A program made the translations under genes and the position numbers. The notes below the pieces were generated by a model that ran no database searches, was not told the DNA's origin, and was given only the letters and a program-made list of their open reading frames with translations. Below are positions 13,201 through 28,200 of a stretch of DNA of 64,000 bases, in pieces. The DNA is from Anarhynchus alexandrinus. Taxonomy: Eukaryota > Chordata > Aves > Charadriiformes > Charadriidae. How positions within the stretch are numbered: the first letter of the stretch is position 1; each line of letters begins with the position of its first letter. The DNA lies in NCBI GenBank assembly GCA_008711295.1, contig VUYV01000069.1, positions 2,509,403-2,573,402 of the forward strand, given 5' to 3'.

Positions 13201-16200
13201 TTTTTGCAACCTCCCATGCCTTGCATTTTGGGAAGTGTTTGATCTATTACAGTTTTCTAGAAGCTGACAGCAGTACTTACTTTTCTAAAACCTTTTTCTT
13301 CTTGGAAGGTGTGAACATCTCCAGTTGCAGACATAACTGATTTATAAAAATGACAGCAAGAAAAAAGTAGGAATCCCATATCTACAAGAAACATATGGCA
13401 TTGGGTTATTTCATTTTCTCAGTACCACCATTTTATGACCACTCAAGATGCAAATTTTCAAATCACATCCCTTGTTTCAGTCTCAACTAATAAATTACTG
13501 AAACTGTTTTTGACTAAATTTCTTTGCATCCAAATATAATTTTCACCAACCCCAAAATGTTCAGCAGAAATACATCTATTTTACATATTCTATATCTCTT
13601 AAATGTAAAATTTTCAGAGTTGCATCCCATGGGCAAGGACACCACTAGACCAGGTTGCTCAAAGCCCCATCCAGCCTGGCCTTGAACACTTTCAGGGATG
13701 GGGCCTCCACAACTTCCCTGGGCAATTTGTTCCAGTGCCTCAGCACCCTCAGAGTGAAAAATTTCTTCCTAATACCTAATCTAAATCTACCTCCTTCCAG
13801 TTTGAAGCCATTGCCCCATATCCTATCACTACATGACCTTGTAAAATGTCCCTCTCCTGGAAAGCTGCTATAAGGTCTCCCTGGAGCCTTCTTCTCCAGG
13901 CTGAGCAACCCCAACTCTCTCAGCCTGTCCTCATAGGAGAGGTGCTCTAACCCTCTGATGATCTTTGTAGCCCTCCGTGGATAGCAATAAGATTGCTAAG
14001 CAAGTTTAAGGAACATAGATGCCTAGTCTACAGGCAATTCTTTTATCAGCTTTAGCCTCTGAACTTGTGGAACTTCATAAAGTATAGGCTTCCTCACGTC
14101 CTGTTATGCCAAGTAGATAAACCTGCATTCTTGCCAGCTTCTCCAACAGGAATCTGTGTTTTCAGAGAAGCACCCACAACTCTGCTGGAAGTCAACAGGA
14201 GCTCATGGTTTTCTCCAGGAAGGAAATTCTGCACTTTTTAAGATGAAGCAATTGGACTAATGTCTCTTGGTTGGGCAGAATATTCATTCAGGTTTCCATG
14301 GGAATGGGTCTTTTCAGATGCACTCCTAGGTCTTCTCATCTGAATCCTAAAAGCATCATTCTGTAATTCATGGTTTATCATAGGTGCTATATCTCACCAT
14401 ATGACGTACTCACTAACATCTTTAACTACATTCGCCACACAGTGTCATAATTTTCTAATTTTAATTATGCAGCATGTTAATTGGCCTTGAGAGAAATTAC
14501 AGAAATGCGAACCCACATTTTTGATAAATTTGCATAAATTACAAAATGGAATAATTTTCCTTTCTGTGATAACTCCAAAATAACAGATAAACAATAAAAT
14601 TAGTTTCTATCATCCAAGATATGCAAAAATCCCAAATAAGTAGTCAAACATAGAGACAAATAGTAATATGAAAAATAAAATGAAATTAAAAAAAATGCAC
14701 AGTACTCCTGATTTTTAAGATACTCCTGTATTTAAGAAAAAACTTAATCTCTGAGCACTTGAAATAGCTGATTTATTATATGTTCTAGGTGTTTAGATTC
14801 TGGAGCTAAGTTTAATAACAAACAAGCAAGCCACAGGATGATGTAGAGCTATTGCATCTATTGTATGTTAGACTCTACCTTGTAATCAAAGTTTTCATTT
14901 AAGAAGTTTTTACGAAGGGCATCCGAAAGGTACAAGACTGTAGTAATGATGACACTGGGAAGAAAAGAATGAAAAATACAGTAGATTTCATTAAGTCGAA
15001 ATTCATATTTAATACTCAGAGTCAGACAATTATCCAATCAAGAAATAGATGTAGCATGTACAGTGGCATCAAATACATTTCAAACACATACAAATATCTG
15101 ATGACTAACAGCACCTATTGGCAGAAAACATACACATAAAGAAAAAAATATAAAAATAGGTGTGATGTAAGAATGTGTGCTGAAAACAGATGTTCTGGAT
15201 AAAAGAATATAATTGATCAAAAAGACAAACCATAAATTTTGTTCTGCAAATAATGCTAATATCAGACTTTATACACACTTTGTCCTACTAGCACTAATAT
15301 ATACAGTTGGGCAATTTGCTTTCAGCTTTCTTGGTACTGAAAATATGCATGCATAGATTATAAAATATCTAGTAATTACCAATATACAATACTGACAGCC
15401 CTATGGACAAAGAGTATTTCTAATGACAACAGAGAAATGCAAAACTGCATGAGCTCTGCGAGAACAATAAAGATCTCAATTCTGTATGTGGCAAACATTG
15501 CCCTACATCAACACTTGCCTTAATTATATTAATCTGTCTTAGATAAATATATATGACCAAAATCCTTTCACAGTGGTTGTCACCAGAGGTCAATGACAGC
15601 TTTGTTCATTGTAGCAACCCAGTTTGGTAATCTACAGAAACAGCACATCCTAAAAGATTATTTAAATATAATTCATTTCAATGATTCAACCCTTCAGCTA
15701 ACCTCTGCAGCACTGGTGTCTATCAACATATTTAGTCAAACTAAAAATCCACAGAAACCATTAAATTATTTTTGAAAGAAGTCAGTAGTGAATGCTTACG
15801 GGGGAGGAAAAAAAGATAAACATAGAATGTTCTTTTCACTGTTACACTCGTATTTTACAACAATCAACTGTTTAAAGACCTTCTGAGAAAAAGATTTTAT
15901 CTACACATTTCACATAATTAGCATCTAGCTACTATTCATACATCTAGTACTTCTTTGAACATGGTTCTTGACCTTTGTGCTGATACAGTGCTAAAATTTG
16001 CTTCCCTTTCCATTCTTTGGACTTCATTTTTTACTATTTTTGCAATGCATTCAAGACAAAATAGGTTTTATTAAGTATAATAACAGCAATATATATATTT
16101 CAATGGTATAATATTTTTCATCTTCACGACACTGAAGAATTATACGTTAACCAACCCACCGAGGAGATAAATTTTATTTTTCTTCTGGCACTTTTGACAG

Positions 16201-19200
16201 ATTTCAAGTTTATAAATACAAAATGGCTATGTATCATTTAGCTTATTACTAGTGCAAATGTTTGCTTCCATTTTTCTACTTTTAAAATGACTGTCCCTGC
16301 CAAACTTTACCTTCTGGTTTGATGTGTCTGAACACCTGTAACGGCCAAGTCTGAGACTGCTTTGAGAACACTGCTTGAGTCTCAAGATTCATTTGTTCCT
16401 AGTTCCATTGCTCAAATGTCATTTTCATACATATTATTGTCTCAACAATCATATTGTGGCTTTTCTATCCAAGTAGTGTTCCATGTTTAACACTCATCTG
16501 TATGGTTTACCCCACTTTTCCACCAACAGGGAGTTGGCTGTACAGTGTGTGTACAGCACTCCTTGTTGCAGCATGGAAGACAAAGTGAAACATTAACAAA
16601 TTGTAATATATGCAAAGCTAAGAATCAAGGCATGGATAAGAAAAGAGACTCCTGTCATTCTTGTTATTGTGCATGATTTAATTTACAGCCCATATGTTCC
16701 ACACAATGTAAATAGTTTGCATATTTCAGGAAGATGTTCTGACGGAAAAGGTCAGTTCATCAGAACTACTGCTATGTAAAATTTCAACCTAAGTCCAAAG
16801 TAATAAAACCCTGAAAAATTGTATGCCAGAGAAAATTCCAGAAGGTCTCAAGAACTGCAACCATATTGCCAAGTTTACATTACATGATTCTATTTCTGTC
16901 TGAGACAATTCCTTTCTTGCCACATTCCTTCCATGGCAGGTGAAACTGAAGAGAAAGATCTGCTTCAATTCTTAGGAGAAGAAAATTAGACTAGAAATCT
17001 TAAATGCAATTTTTAGAATATTTTTTTCAGAATTTTCCAGAGGTAATACAATAACTGCAATGCAAGTATTTCTTGCTATAGGCAACATAGCTCAGTTTTG
17101 ATTTATTTGGTAAACCAAAGATATGATATGGATTAGTTCATAAAATGTGGGTCTGTAGAGTGAGTGTGTACGCGTTGTAGATAAAAAACTTCAAAACTGA
17201 ACTTAGAAAGATGAAGCCATTGTTTTTGACCCACACACTGTTATTCTGAATCCACAAGAGAAACTAAAATCAGGTAGGACAGAAAATATTGGGGGCTCTT
17301 TTTATCATGTAGGTTCTATTAAAAAAATAAAACTGCAGAAAGCAGAGACAGCAGCCAGAGGACAGATGGACAGCTGCCTGATCCCGTACAATATTCACAT
17401 TCCAAGTTGCTTCCCAGCCAACGATTTCAAAACAACAACAACATTTATTTAAAATCCATTTGAGTATCACACTAGAAAACATTGAGTTTGTGACAAGACT
17501 TGCTTTTCTTCCTCTTACCACCTGCCACAAATTTGTTCAGAACCAGTGTTTTGCAGGAGAAAAAACTCTGCTTTTAGCTACTAAATTATTCTGGGTTCAT
17601 ACCCAAAATGCTAACCCAAGGTTCAAGCAGGGCATTTTTGACAGAATGGCTTTTCCATCAGATTTTCACAGCAAACCCTTCTGCAATATGCTGTTTGAAA
17701 AATCCAAAGCAGCCCCCAGAAATTCAGCCTGGACTGTGCTCTGGCAACCTGGCTTTTGCCTGGGCAGCCAATGATAGAAAATGAAACCTTTCTTTTTCCA
17801 TTCTGATACGGGACAAATCTACAACATTAGCTTCTCATGTCATCCTTTGATATTTCAGAGTGAAATTTTCCCGAGCACAGAGGTGTTGGAACAGAAAAAA
17901 AGTTTCGCGCATATTTCATAAATAAATGAAATAAACCTAGAGTCACATATATGTCTTTATATGTATATGAACTTACTCACACATGCATACCTACGTATAT
18001 GTATGCTTTATGTGACAGACCGAATGTCAGGTTCCGTTGTTAGCAACATTTTGTATTACATAAAAGCAAGAACGTTGTTAGCAACACTGTGTATTACATA
18101 AAAGCAAGAATTTTTGTTCATTGTAGGAGTCTCAGACTCCCACACTATGGGAGCTAATAGGATTCTTTAAAGCAACCATAATGATGAAACTAATGCTAAT
18201 TCGATGTCTTCCTTTACCGTATGTTCCATTTGAGTTACTTTTAAAAAAATAATAATAATGTCTTTCAGTCATTACTCAATTAGATAACCAAAAGGATTCT
18301 CTGTTTAAAGTCCCTGTGCCCAACTGTCAGTAGATAAATTTGGAATTTTAGTATAAGCATCTTACTTTACAGATCAATTATTTTACTATAAATAATAACA
18401 TTAATTTTTATGCTTATAAAATTCAGATTGGAAATTGTATTATCTAGCATCTCTACCATTCAACAAAATGCTGAAAGGATATACATAGTTAATCATACAG
18501 AGATCTTTAATATTAAAGGTTCTTGCACTCTGAGAGCAGTGGAAAATTAGTTCATTGTTCAACAATACATAGGCACAGAATGTTATAAATATCAAACCTT
18601 TGCTCAGCAAGTAATAGAAACTCTCTTTGCTCTCCAACAGCCTCCTCAATTGTTAATGAAACATGACATACCTGGAGTTCAGCTGAGTCTGTCAAATGCT
18701 CTCAAAAGATACCAGTCAATTAAAGCATTAGATAAGTGATTCTTTTCCTAACCTTAGGGTAACTTAAGCAAGTGACCATTACACCGTGATTTCCAGTTGA
18801 GAGAGACATTATGAAGATGTTATCCAGAAGCTTCAATTTTAGTCTGGCATATTTTATGATAGAATTTTGGACTCCTCTCTGGCGCTAGGCAACTGATTCA
18901 GACATCTTCCTGTATTGCGTGGTGTTCATTTGCAGTTACAAATAGAAGCTTTGCTTAGAGGGCCAGCAAACTAGCTTACTACCTGGTTGATGTAGAAAGT
19001 AAGTCTATCTCTATAATGAAAGAAATTAAAACTATATTTTCCATAGTAACTATAAAACCATATTTTGTCACTCAGTAGTAACTCCATGTTAGAAATATTA
19101 GATAACCGTAAGTAATTATTTGGCTTTGCTGAATGTATGCTGCTTACCTCACTACAGATATTACATGGTTATGCAGTTTTAAAGAGAGTTAATTTCTGTC

Positions 19201-22200
19201 TCATTGCTCGGCTGCTAGAGGCTAATAAACATTAAGGATTTTTTTGCATGTTCTCCTTCCATCACAGAACACAATTCAAAAAAGATCTAATTCTCTGGTT
19301 TAGTGCTAAGTCTGCCAGTTCAAATGTTACTTTATTTCCCAAATTTTGGAAGTCACTTGGTAGTTCTGTAATGCTACCCATTAATATTTTTTCCTGTTGG
19401 GCATCCAGATATTCGGAATTAGAGATTGTGCATGCATCATCATGAACTATCTTGATTTCTGGATAGTTACAGATTTGTCTTCTTGAAGTCACAGTATCTT
19501 CTGGGTTTTTTTGATCCCAGACAGCATTCAAGTATCAGATACTACATAATTACTGAAAACACTGCAACAAGAAAGAAAAAAATCTAGAAGCCAGGGGGCA
19601 GCAATTTTTTTTTTTATATATAAATATTAGATATTGAAGTAACTATGGCATTTTAAGACCTAAAAATCTTTCAGGTAATTGAAATTCTGCATATACAAAT
19701 ACAAGAAAAAAATGATATTTTTTTTTTTTTCCCCCTCAGGAAAAGCTTGTTACCTGATAACATCCTTGCTAGGACTCATTTCTTCCTAGGCTCAGACAGG
19801 CTAAATCTCTCTTCCTATAAATACTAGTCAGTTTGAATTTTTATATCACTCTAGGGACAGAGGAGAGAAAAGACAGCGCTGCTGGTGATGTGCCTGCAGT
19901 GATGGGTGAAGCTCCCAAGACACACACTGCCTTCAGATTAAGTACCGTTTCTCGGGCTGAAGCCCAGACAGCCGAGAAGGTGGCCATCTGACACAGCAAA
20001 CATGACAGTCGTTTTATTCCTGGGAAGCAGGAGTTAGAAAAAATCCAGACTGTTAATGGATTACTTGATTATGCTCTTAAAAAGATGGGCTAGACCTTCT
20101 AGTTTTTCCTTTTAGACATGACCGGAGAAGCAAGGAGTTCAAGAAGTTTCGTCTTCAATCCTGAAGAGTCTCAGGCCATTGGAAGCACTCTGGCTCAACA
20201 AGTGAAGCTCGGGGAGAACGTCTCACAGCCACTTCTGTCTGTGGTGCAGGCAGTGCCCTAATTCCTCAACCTGCCTCTAGGCTCTTCCCTTTGCACTTAA
20301 AGATTTCGGGTTGGGATGATTCTAGCACAGCTACTACTCTGCGGCTCTGTGCTTTTGAACACCCCGGAGAAACTGAAGGTTGGCAGCCACTGCAATGGCA
20401 GTGAATTCCTTTCACACAAGTGAAAGGAAGGAGCTCCGTGCTAGAACCAGCTCCAGAAAACTAATGCTCTGCAGCTGAGGAGAGAATAGAAGTGTTTCTG
20501 TTGCCTCAAAAAGGAAGAGAAACTAAGCCATAGATATGTAACACAGGAACGATGAGTCTTCAGTTCACACCATGCTTTTAAGTACACCTGGCCAACCCCC
20601 TGTTTCATAGCAAACCAGCGTTTCCTCCACAAAGCAAGGAATGCCTAGCAAAGCAATTATTGAATGCTGAATTGGTAAAGATGTGTTTACATCCCATTTG
20701 CTGGCAGTAATGCTTATGCAATTGCATGTTATCAGGTTCACTTAGCTGATCTGATTGGCTTCTCATGGCCAATTCCCACCAGCAGTTATTGTCAAATTCT
20801 GCCTATCTTCTTTGCCTGACAGAACTGGACATAGAATCACCTCCTAGAAGGTCAGAAACAACATGACATGGATTAATAAAAGGAGATGTGTGATGCTAAC
20901 TAAAACACTGGAACAAGTAAATATTCCTTTTGCAGAATTTAGTATCACCATCTTTAGCATATCTGAACACCAGCAGCCTGAGAAACACGTGCCAAGGTCG
21001 TTCTTAAATCTTAGTTTTGTACATGTCAGCTGTTGCAAAGCCATCTGCCAAGCCAGCTGTTTCTGGAATATATAACAATTTCTTAGATTATATATGTAGT
21101 CTAAAAGTTCCTATGTTTTTTTCCCATCTTTCCTGTGTTTCTTAATTTATTTCTTAAGGATGATTACCAGATGCAGGCTGGTATCAGCCATATTGTCTTT
21201 AATATCATACAGAGAAACAAATCATAATATCCATTCTTTGATTATTAACAATTTTTTTGTGCTGTAATTCAAACCTGGCAAGATTACTAGCACTAAATAA
21301 AAGGTAATAAAAATGAGCAAAAAAATGTTATTTTGTTCAAGTCATGACAAAGTTTGAACAAATAATATGATGCTTGCATATACACATACACACACAACAA
21401 CTATATATCATGAACACAAGTCGTGACAAATTTAATTGTAACAATAATATTGTTACTAGTAGTCTGTACAGCACCATGAATTCAAATTCTCCCAGGAGCT
21501 GGCAGGCACAACGCAGAATAAAAACCAATTTCCATCAGGCATTGCAATACGTACCATGAAAGTTTAAGTCAATCCTAAATTCTGGATTCCTAGGTCCGCC
21601 CAACACAACCCCCCCTCCTCTGCTGACATTGGTGTTTGTATAATTGTGTTGACTGGTCAGCTGGCTTATCTGATCAAAAGCTAAGCCTACAAAATGTATG
21701 CTGGTGATATAGGTGAAATAAAGTCCAATACTTTTAGATCTGTTGTAATGACTTCTCAGAAATGCTGGGAACCTGTTTCTCTAAAAATAAGGCCTGAGCA
21801 GAGAAAGAATAGCTCAAAGGCAGGTTACAGCTCAAAATAACGCTTAGAGCCCTGTGTTACTGTTGCCTGTGCTGTACCTCATTTCCTGATCTGTGATTTT
21901 TAATTTGTGATTTTTCTGACAAGCACTAAATTAACAAACATGCAAAAACATCATTAATGATATTATAGCAGATAATTTCTTCTTGAGAGCAAACAGATCT
22001 TTACCAACTCAGCATTTCAACAAACAGATTTGAAATGAAGTTCTGTTGAGACTTGTCATTTGCTACTTGGAAAACAAAGCTGCTGATGCTTAGCATCTTC
22101 ATTCTGTAAAAGTGTTTCTGAGTTTCCAGCTATATGTGCTTACTGTAATTCAGAAGAGAAAGAGGTACAGATTATATTATGAATTTGTTGCGTAAAATAA

Positions 22201-25200
22201 ATCGAGGTTTTAAATCTTAAATTCAAGAATGAAAAACTGCAGCCAGCATTATAAGAGATATTTTGCATTTTTATTACATACAACTTTATTTATTTATACC
22301 ATGATCTTCGCATACTACTCATATTTTTTATTAACGTTAAAAATGCCTTACTTGTTTGCAACCAAACGCATCACTGTCCAGTCTTTCGGAAACATCTCTG
22401 GTCGTATTAGTATCCGAAATACAGTGAAAATCTGCAGCAGGAAATCCTTTGGAAAAAAAAAAAAAAAGTAGTCATATGTCTTTGCTGCTTTAAAAAGAGC
22501 AGTGAGCTTTAAAAATATTTTAATCAGAGACAAAAAATCACTATAGAAATAGCAGAATTGCATTTATTTTCAACATAGATACACCTCTGATTTTCTTTTT
22601 CATTTTTTTCATTCCCCAAGAAAGCTTCAAATAGTGATTTAATTCATTTTTCTTAAAAGGAGGAAAATAATTTAATGTGCCATTTGATTGACAGCAGCGC
22701 ATAAGAGAAATGTCAAAGATGCATTTGGTTTCCACCCATACACTTCCACAAATGCGATCCCGAGAACAATTTGCAAATCAAAAAAGCACTTTACAAACAC
22801 TACAGAGTTCTGAATATCTCCTTAATCATGCCAGGTTTTCATCACTTTCAAGATTTATTCTAAAAGTGGCATTATTTGGTGGGAAAGAGAAAGAGCATAA
22901 GGACAATTTTATCATTGGGTTTGCAAAGACCAGTGAATTCAATAGCGATGCCCAGGCCCCTGCACTGTTATCATGGCTGGCTGTATGCAGGTCACTTAAT
23001 CATTCTGCCTCATTTGCTGAATCTATAGAAATAGTGAACACATGTGAGCTAATTTGAATGTAGAAAGCACTGCTTAAGAGTTTTAAGCATTATCATCTCC
23101 TATGTCATTTAACTCACTAACAAATAACTAAATTAAACTTCCTCTCAGCACAGGGGTTTTCAGATTTTCTTTTCACAAATAAAACTACCAACAAGGGTAA
23201 TGTTTCTAACGGTCCGTGTTGATTGTGCATAGTACTGCTGGTATTTTTTTAGTAAGAAAAATGGAGCTTTTGACATCATGAAGAGCATGAGGCAAGTGAT
23301 ATAACACGCCTAACAGAATCAGCGTGGTACCTGACCTTGAAATGTTTTGTATTGATTCTGCCCACACCACTGGTAAAGAGTTAGCCTGAAACACAGACGA
23401 GATGAAGATACAACCAAAGGATACCAAATAATTTTGAGCACCAAAATATATTCTCAAGTGCATTTACCAAAGTGTAGATGACGGGCGTTGCACAACAGAT
23501 GTCTTTCATTAGAGAATCACTGTAAAGGGGGACGAATGCAGGCGCTGGGAAAGGCAGCTGAGATCCCTGCACCCACCCACCAGAGAAGATTACATAAAAG
23601 AAACAACCTGTTTTCTGAGCAAGATGCCAAAAAAGTCTCTGTATTAAAGAGTATAAACGATACTCATTGCAGATAACATAGTGTTTGAATGCAGGTGACC
23701 AGCTTTACAGATAAACAAGTAACTCTACGAGCAACACATTTATTCCAGACTGCTTTCCTATAGCTTTGCACCTTGTAGTTAGTTAAATTTGAACATTTCT
23801 GCCTGTTCCTTTTTTTCTTTAGGGGTTACCTCTCTTCCCTGTGCTGTAATCCCAACAATGACTCGAATGCTGCTGTATGTCACTTCACGATAATGTCCCA
23901 AATTCTCCCATGTCCCATTTTTATCCCATCTGTTGTCCAGACACAATACATGTTGCTGCTGTTAGGGAACTAACTGACTGCCTACTGAACCGAAGAGACC
24001 AAATGGCTGCTGTTGGGAAACCAAGCAATGGTTTAAGGAGTTAAAACCCAAGGGCTGCGTGAGGTGTAAACTTAGTGCCTTGCTAATTTCTTTAGGTAGC
24101 AAGGCTAAAAACAGAATAAATCTTTTATTCCAAGCAAGCTTCAAAACCAAGCAAATGTAGGCACTGGCATTGAATTTTGAATCATTAACACCAGGCTAAT
24201 TATTTCTAATTTTAACAGAAAAAAATAGAAAATTTTGTAATCAGTTTAGTGATAAGCGATCTTAGATACAAACTGTGGATTTGAAAAACCCGAGTAAGAC
24301 TGAAAACCTCTTTGTTACGGTACATGTTAAAAACATATAAACAAAATGCAATATGTGGATGCACAAATGCAGCTGTGGAAGTTATCTACCTGGATTTTTG
24401 CAAAGCTTTTGACACCGTTTCCCACAGAATTCTCCTGGAGAAACTGGCTGCTCATGGCCTGGACGGGTGTACTCTTTGCTGGGTAAAAAACTGGCTGGAT
24501 GGCCGTGCCCAGAGAGTGGTGGTGAATGGAGTTAAATCCAGTTGGTGTCCGGTCACAAGTGGTGTCCCCCAGGGCTCGGTGCTGGGGCCAGTTCTGTTTA
24601 ATATCTTTATCAATGATCTGGATGAGGGGATCGAATGTACCCTCAGCAAGTTCGCAGACGACACTAAACTAGGAGGGCGTGTTGATCTGCTTGAGGGTAG
24701 ACTGGCTCTGCAGAGGGATCTGGACAGGCTGGACAGATGGGCTGAGGCCAATGGTATGAGGTTCAACAAGGCCAAGTGTTGGGTCCTGCACTTGGGTCAC
24801 AACAACCCCATGCAGNNNNNNNNNNNNNNNNNNNNNNNNNNNNNNNNNNNNNNNNNNNNNNNNNNNNNNNNNNNNNNNNNNNNNNNNNNNNNNNNNNNNN
24901 NNNNNNNNNNNNNNNNNNNNNNNNNNNNNNNNNNNNNNNNNNNNNNNNNNNNNNNNNNNNNNNNNNNNNNNNNNNNNNNNNNNNNNNNNNNNNNNNNNNN
25001 NNNNNNNNNNNNNNNNNNNNNNNNNNNNNNNNNNNNNNNNNNNNNNNNNNNNNNNNNNNNNNNNNNNNNNNNNNNNNNNNNNNNNNNNNNNNNNNNNNNN
25101 NNNNNNNNNNNNNNNNNNNNNNNNNNNNNNGGAATAGGCTGCCCAGGGAGGTGGTGGATTTGCCATCCCTGGAGGTGTTTAAAAAAAAGGGTAGATGTGG

Positions 25201-28200
25201 TACTTAGGGACATGGTTTAGAAGTGTTTTGTCAGGGTAGGTTAATGGTTGGACTTGATGATCGTAAAGGTCCCTTCCAACCTCAGCAATTCTATGATTCT
25301 ATAATTCAAACTGAAATATAACTGAAAGAAACAGCTCATAAAAAACTTCAGAAAAACTACTCAGTTGTAAGATTTCCAAGACACGACTATTAAGCTTCTA
25401 TTAACCGTATTAATCTGTAGCGAACTTTTATTTTTCATGATTCAGTTTTTGTATATTTGGTAATACATTTTCCTAGGAATCCACTATAAGCGTGAAAATA
25501 ACCAAAGGGTAAAATGCCAGTTGACTTTGCCATCGCTGTGCTGGGATCCTTCATGTGCCAGTACTGCTCATCGATATTCAATGCCGGTGCTCGCTCCCGA
25601 AAGACCCACCTCCATGTAGCAATTCCGTAAAATGTTTTGATCAGCATTACAATGCCTGGCATTTTGCATGATGCAATTACTCAGTTTTGTTTCACAGTCC
25701 AAACATCACAAGGCATTACTATGAAGTACCGTTCACGGAAGATCAATTTTGTAACTATATATTGAACTGTTTCCTTTGCACTAAACTATTATCTTTCATA
25801 GTTGTATCTGCTCTGCTGAACACATCATAATGATTTAGTAACAGATTTTAACATTTAAAAAACATTTTTCCCGGCAGTAAAAGTGAACCAACATGTGGTT
25901 GGTTGAGTACAGATATAATTAATGTTTCATATGCCTTCTATCTTAAGAGACAGCAAGGGAGTAATTTTGTCCCTTTACATACTCTAAATACCATCTCTTA
26001 ATATTCCTACCTAGCGTACATAAGCTCTAGTACTATCTTACACCACCTAAATAATATCACAATATCACAGTTCAGTTTCCGCTAGCAGCAATATTTGCTT
26101 AATGAAATTATCAAACAGTGGTTAAGTGAGAAGCATGGCCTTCTGCAAGACTGAAAACCATCTATTCATTTAATAAAAAACTGCCTTGGAATTTCTTTCA
26201 CATTTCCCTGTATGCATGTAAAATCCTCTGTAAAGCAGGTCAGACTTCACTGGATCTCCCAGGGTGCATCTATATGAACATTTTAGTTTGGGTCAACAGT
26301 CCGCTTTGAAACTAATTGCTTGACCACCCATTGCTTTGACTCACACTGCAGACTTATCAAGCTGCTTGTTATCAGGTCTTTGTAGAGCATCCTAGAGCTT
26401 TTTTGCAGCATGCCAAGGTGTCCACAAGACAGAGGATGGTTTGACAGTGAGTTGTCTCTCCCCAGATAACTCATCCATCCTGTGGCCAACTCCTTTCCCA
26501 GATCTTATTTCCTTCACTGCTTGCTAAATCAACATCAGAAGCCACCCAATTTTTTTGTTTTAGAGCAATTCCTCTGCCCCAGCACTCATCCTTTCAGAAG
26601 TCCCATACGTGAGCAGATGTCTTGGCATAGCAGGGGAAGGATGGTGGCTAGAACTGAGCTTCTTCACCAGAGACATTCCTCGTGCCTAGAGACCTCACAC
26701 AGCCTGTGTCCCAGGGGTCATTAGAGAAGAGAACAGTGGAATAAATTGTACTTGGTGGTGGGGTTCAACACCCATCTTACCCTGCTCAGGCTCCTTTAGC
26801 TGGAAGAGAGGGATCAGAGAAGTAGTAAGGTTTAGACCCATCCCGATGAAATATTATCTTTTTCTCCATCGGATCTCTCCTGTATATCTATTCTGCCCCA
26901 TTACGTAGGGTAAACTGCCAATGGATAAAAATTATGCCTTCTGGCAGATGCTTATTTGTTTGTTTTGTCTTCTTTTAATTTGTTAATTAAAAACCCCACA
27001 CATATCAACCAAAACCACCTTGCTGTGGTCAAAGCTGCATTGTGCTAACATATACTGTTTTTCTCATTCACTTTCCCACTTTTCCTATTTATAACTTCCA
27101 CTGTTACCTTTTGTCATAAATTATATCTGAGCTTTTTTGTGGCAGCAAATATCCGCCTACAAGGGCGCCTCTGTTCTACAAATTGCTATAAAATATATTT
27201 ACTAGAAGAAGATGGCATTTTGTGGTAAGCAAAAGGAGCATATCTTTAAAATAATATTGAAAGATAAAAGGAAGCATTTAAAATTATTGCCTCATTAAAT
27301 TCAATGTTTCAAAAAGTGAGTGAAGTATATTCTCTGGTGCTACCACTCAGCCATGAATCCCCTGTCATTTCTTTCTTCCTTCATTTGCATGTTTTCAAAT
27401 ATAAAATGCTTTTTCTATCTTCTGCTTTGTGTGGAAAAAAATCTGACTGTCTTAAGGAACTGAATAAAATAAAAATAGTCACCATGTCAATTACTTAAAC
27501 TAAATATATTTACAAAATAGAGGAAATATTTCCATAAACAACCACTTCTTTAGAGCATCACTCAGATGTATGTCATATAAAAATGCGTAGATGTCATTCC
27601 TTCAAAGTCTCCATTTTGCTATACTGTAATTAACAAGCTGGAAACAGCCTTTAATAATTTTGGTATAGACTGTTAAAAAAGAAAAAAAAGAGTAAGAACT
27701 CCAAGTATATTTCGATAGAATGAATGACAACCTTCGCTCCCTTTTTACAAGTATTTGCATGACTGAATTTTTGTTTGGAGAAGTGCTTTGGTGGAGGTGT
27801 TTTTTAATAGTATCACAAATGCTGTGCAAACTTGCAGTCATGCAAGCACATGACACAGTCGCCTTAAGAATTAGTCCAGAATAAAGAAGAAATACCTTGT
27901 GATATCAGTGCTTAATCATTCAGTATAGATGGTTAATTATAAACAGAGGTAGGCAAAGCAAAATCACAGCAGATAGCAATTCAAAGGCCTGGGTTACACT
28001 CAGATAAGTCCCTGGAAACCCTGTATCAGATTTGTAACTTGTAATGTGGCTTAAGAAAGACCAAATCCACTTTGACATCACTGACCAGGGGGCAAAAAGG
28101 GGATTAAAAAAATACAGCAAGCTGATGCTAGTTACCACTGAAGCTTAAATCCCAACGTACATACGAGCCACAAGATTAACTATGGCTACTAGTTCAACCT

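Larger units (their letters stand above)
14955..22351 (-). other. DOCK4 intron, 7.4 kb
   Basis: Mostly AT-rich unique DNA. It contains alternating AT/TG purine-pyrimidine sequence at 17943-18012, the 38-base tandem duplication at 18035-18110, a small inverted repeat at 16537-16557, and T runs at 19606-19615 and 19716-19729. The stretch 19860-20640 is GC-richer and includes a hairpin at 20406-20429. No coding exon was recognised. Confidence 0.75.

Noticed and set aside
13655..13873. 72-codon plus-strand open frame
   Set aside because: Antisense of the CR1 fragment at 13627-13981.
24312..25220. 302-codon plus-strand open frame
   Set aside because: It is CR1 reverse transcriptase joined through a run of N, not a host gene; the frame through the gap is meaningless.
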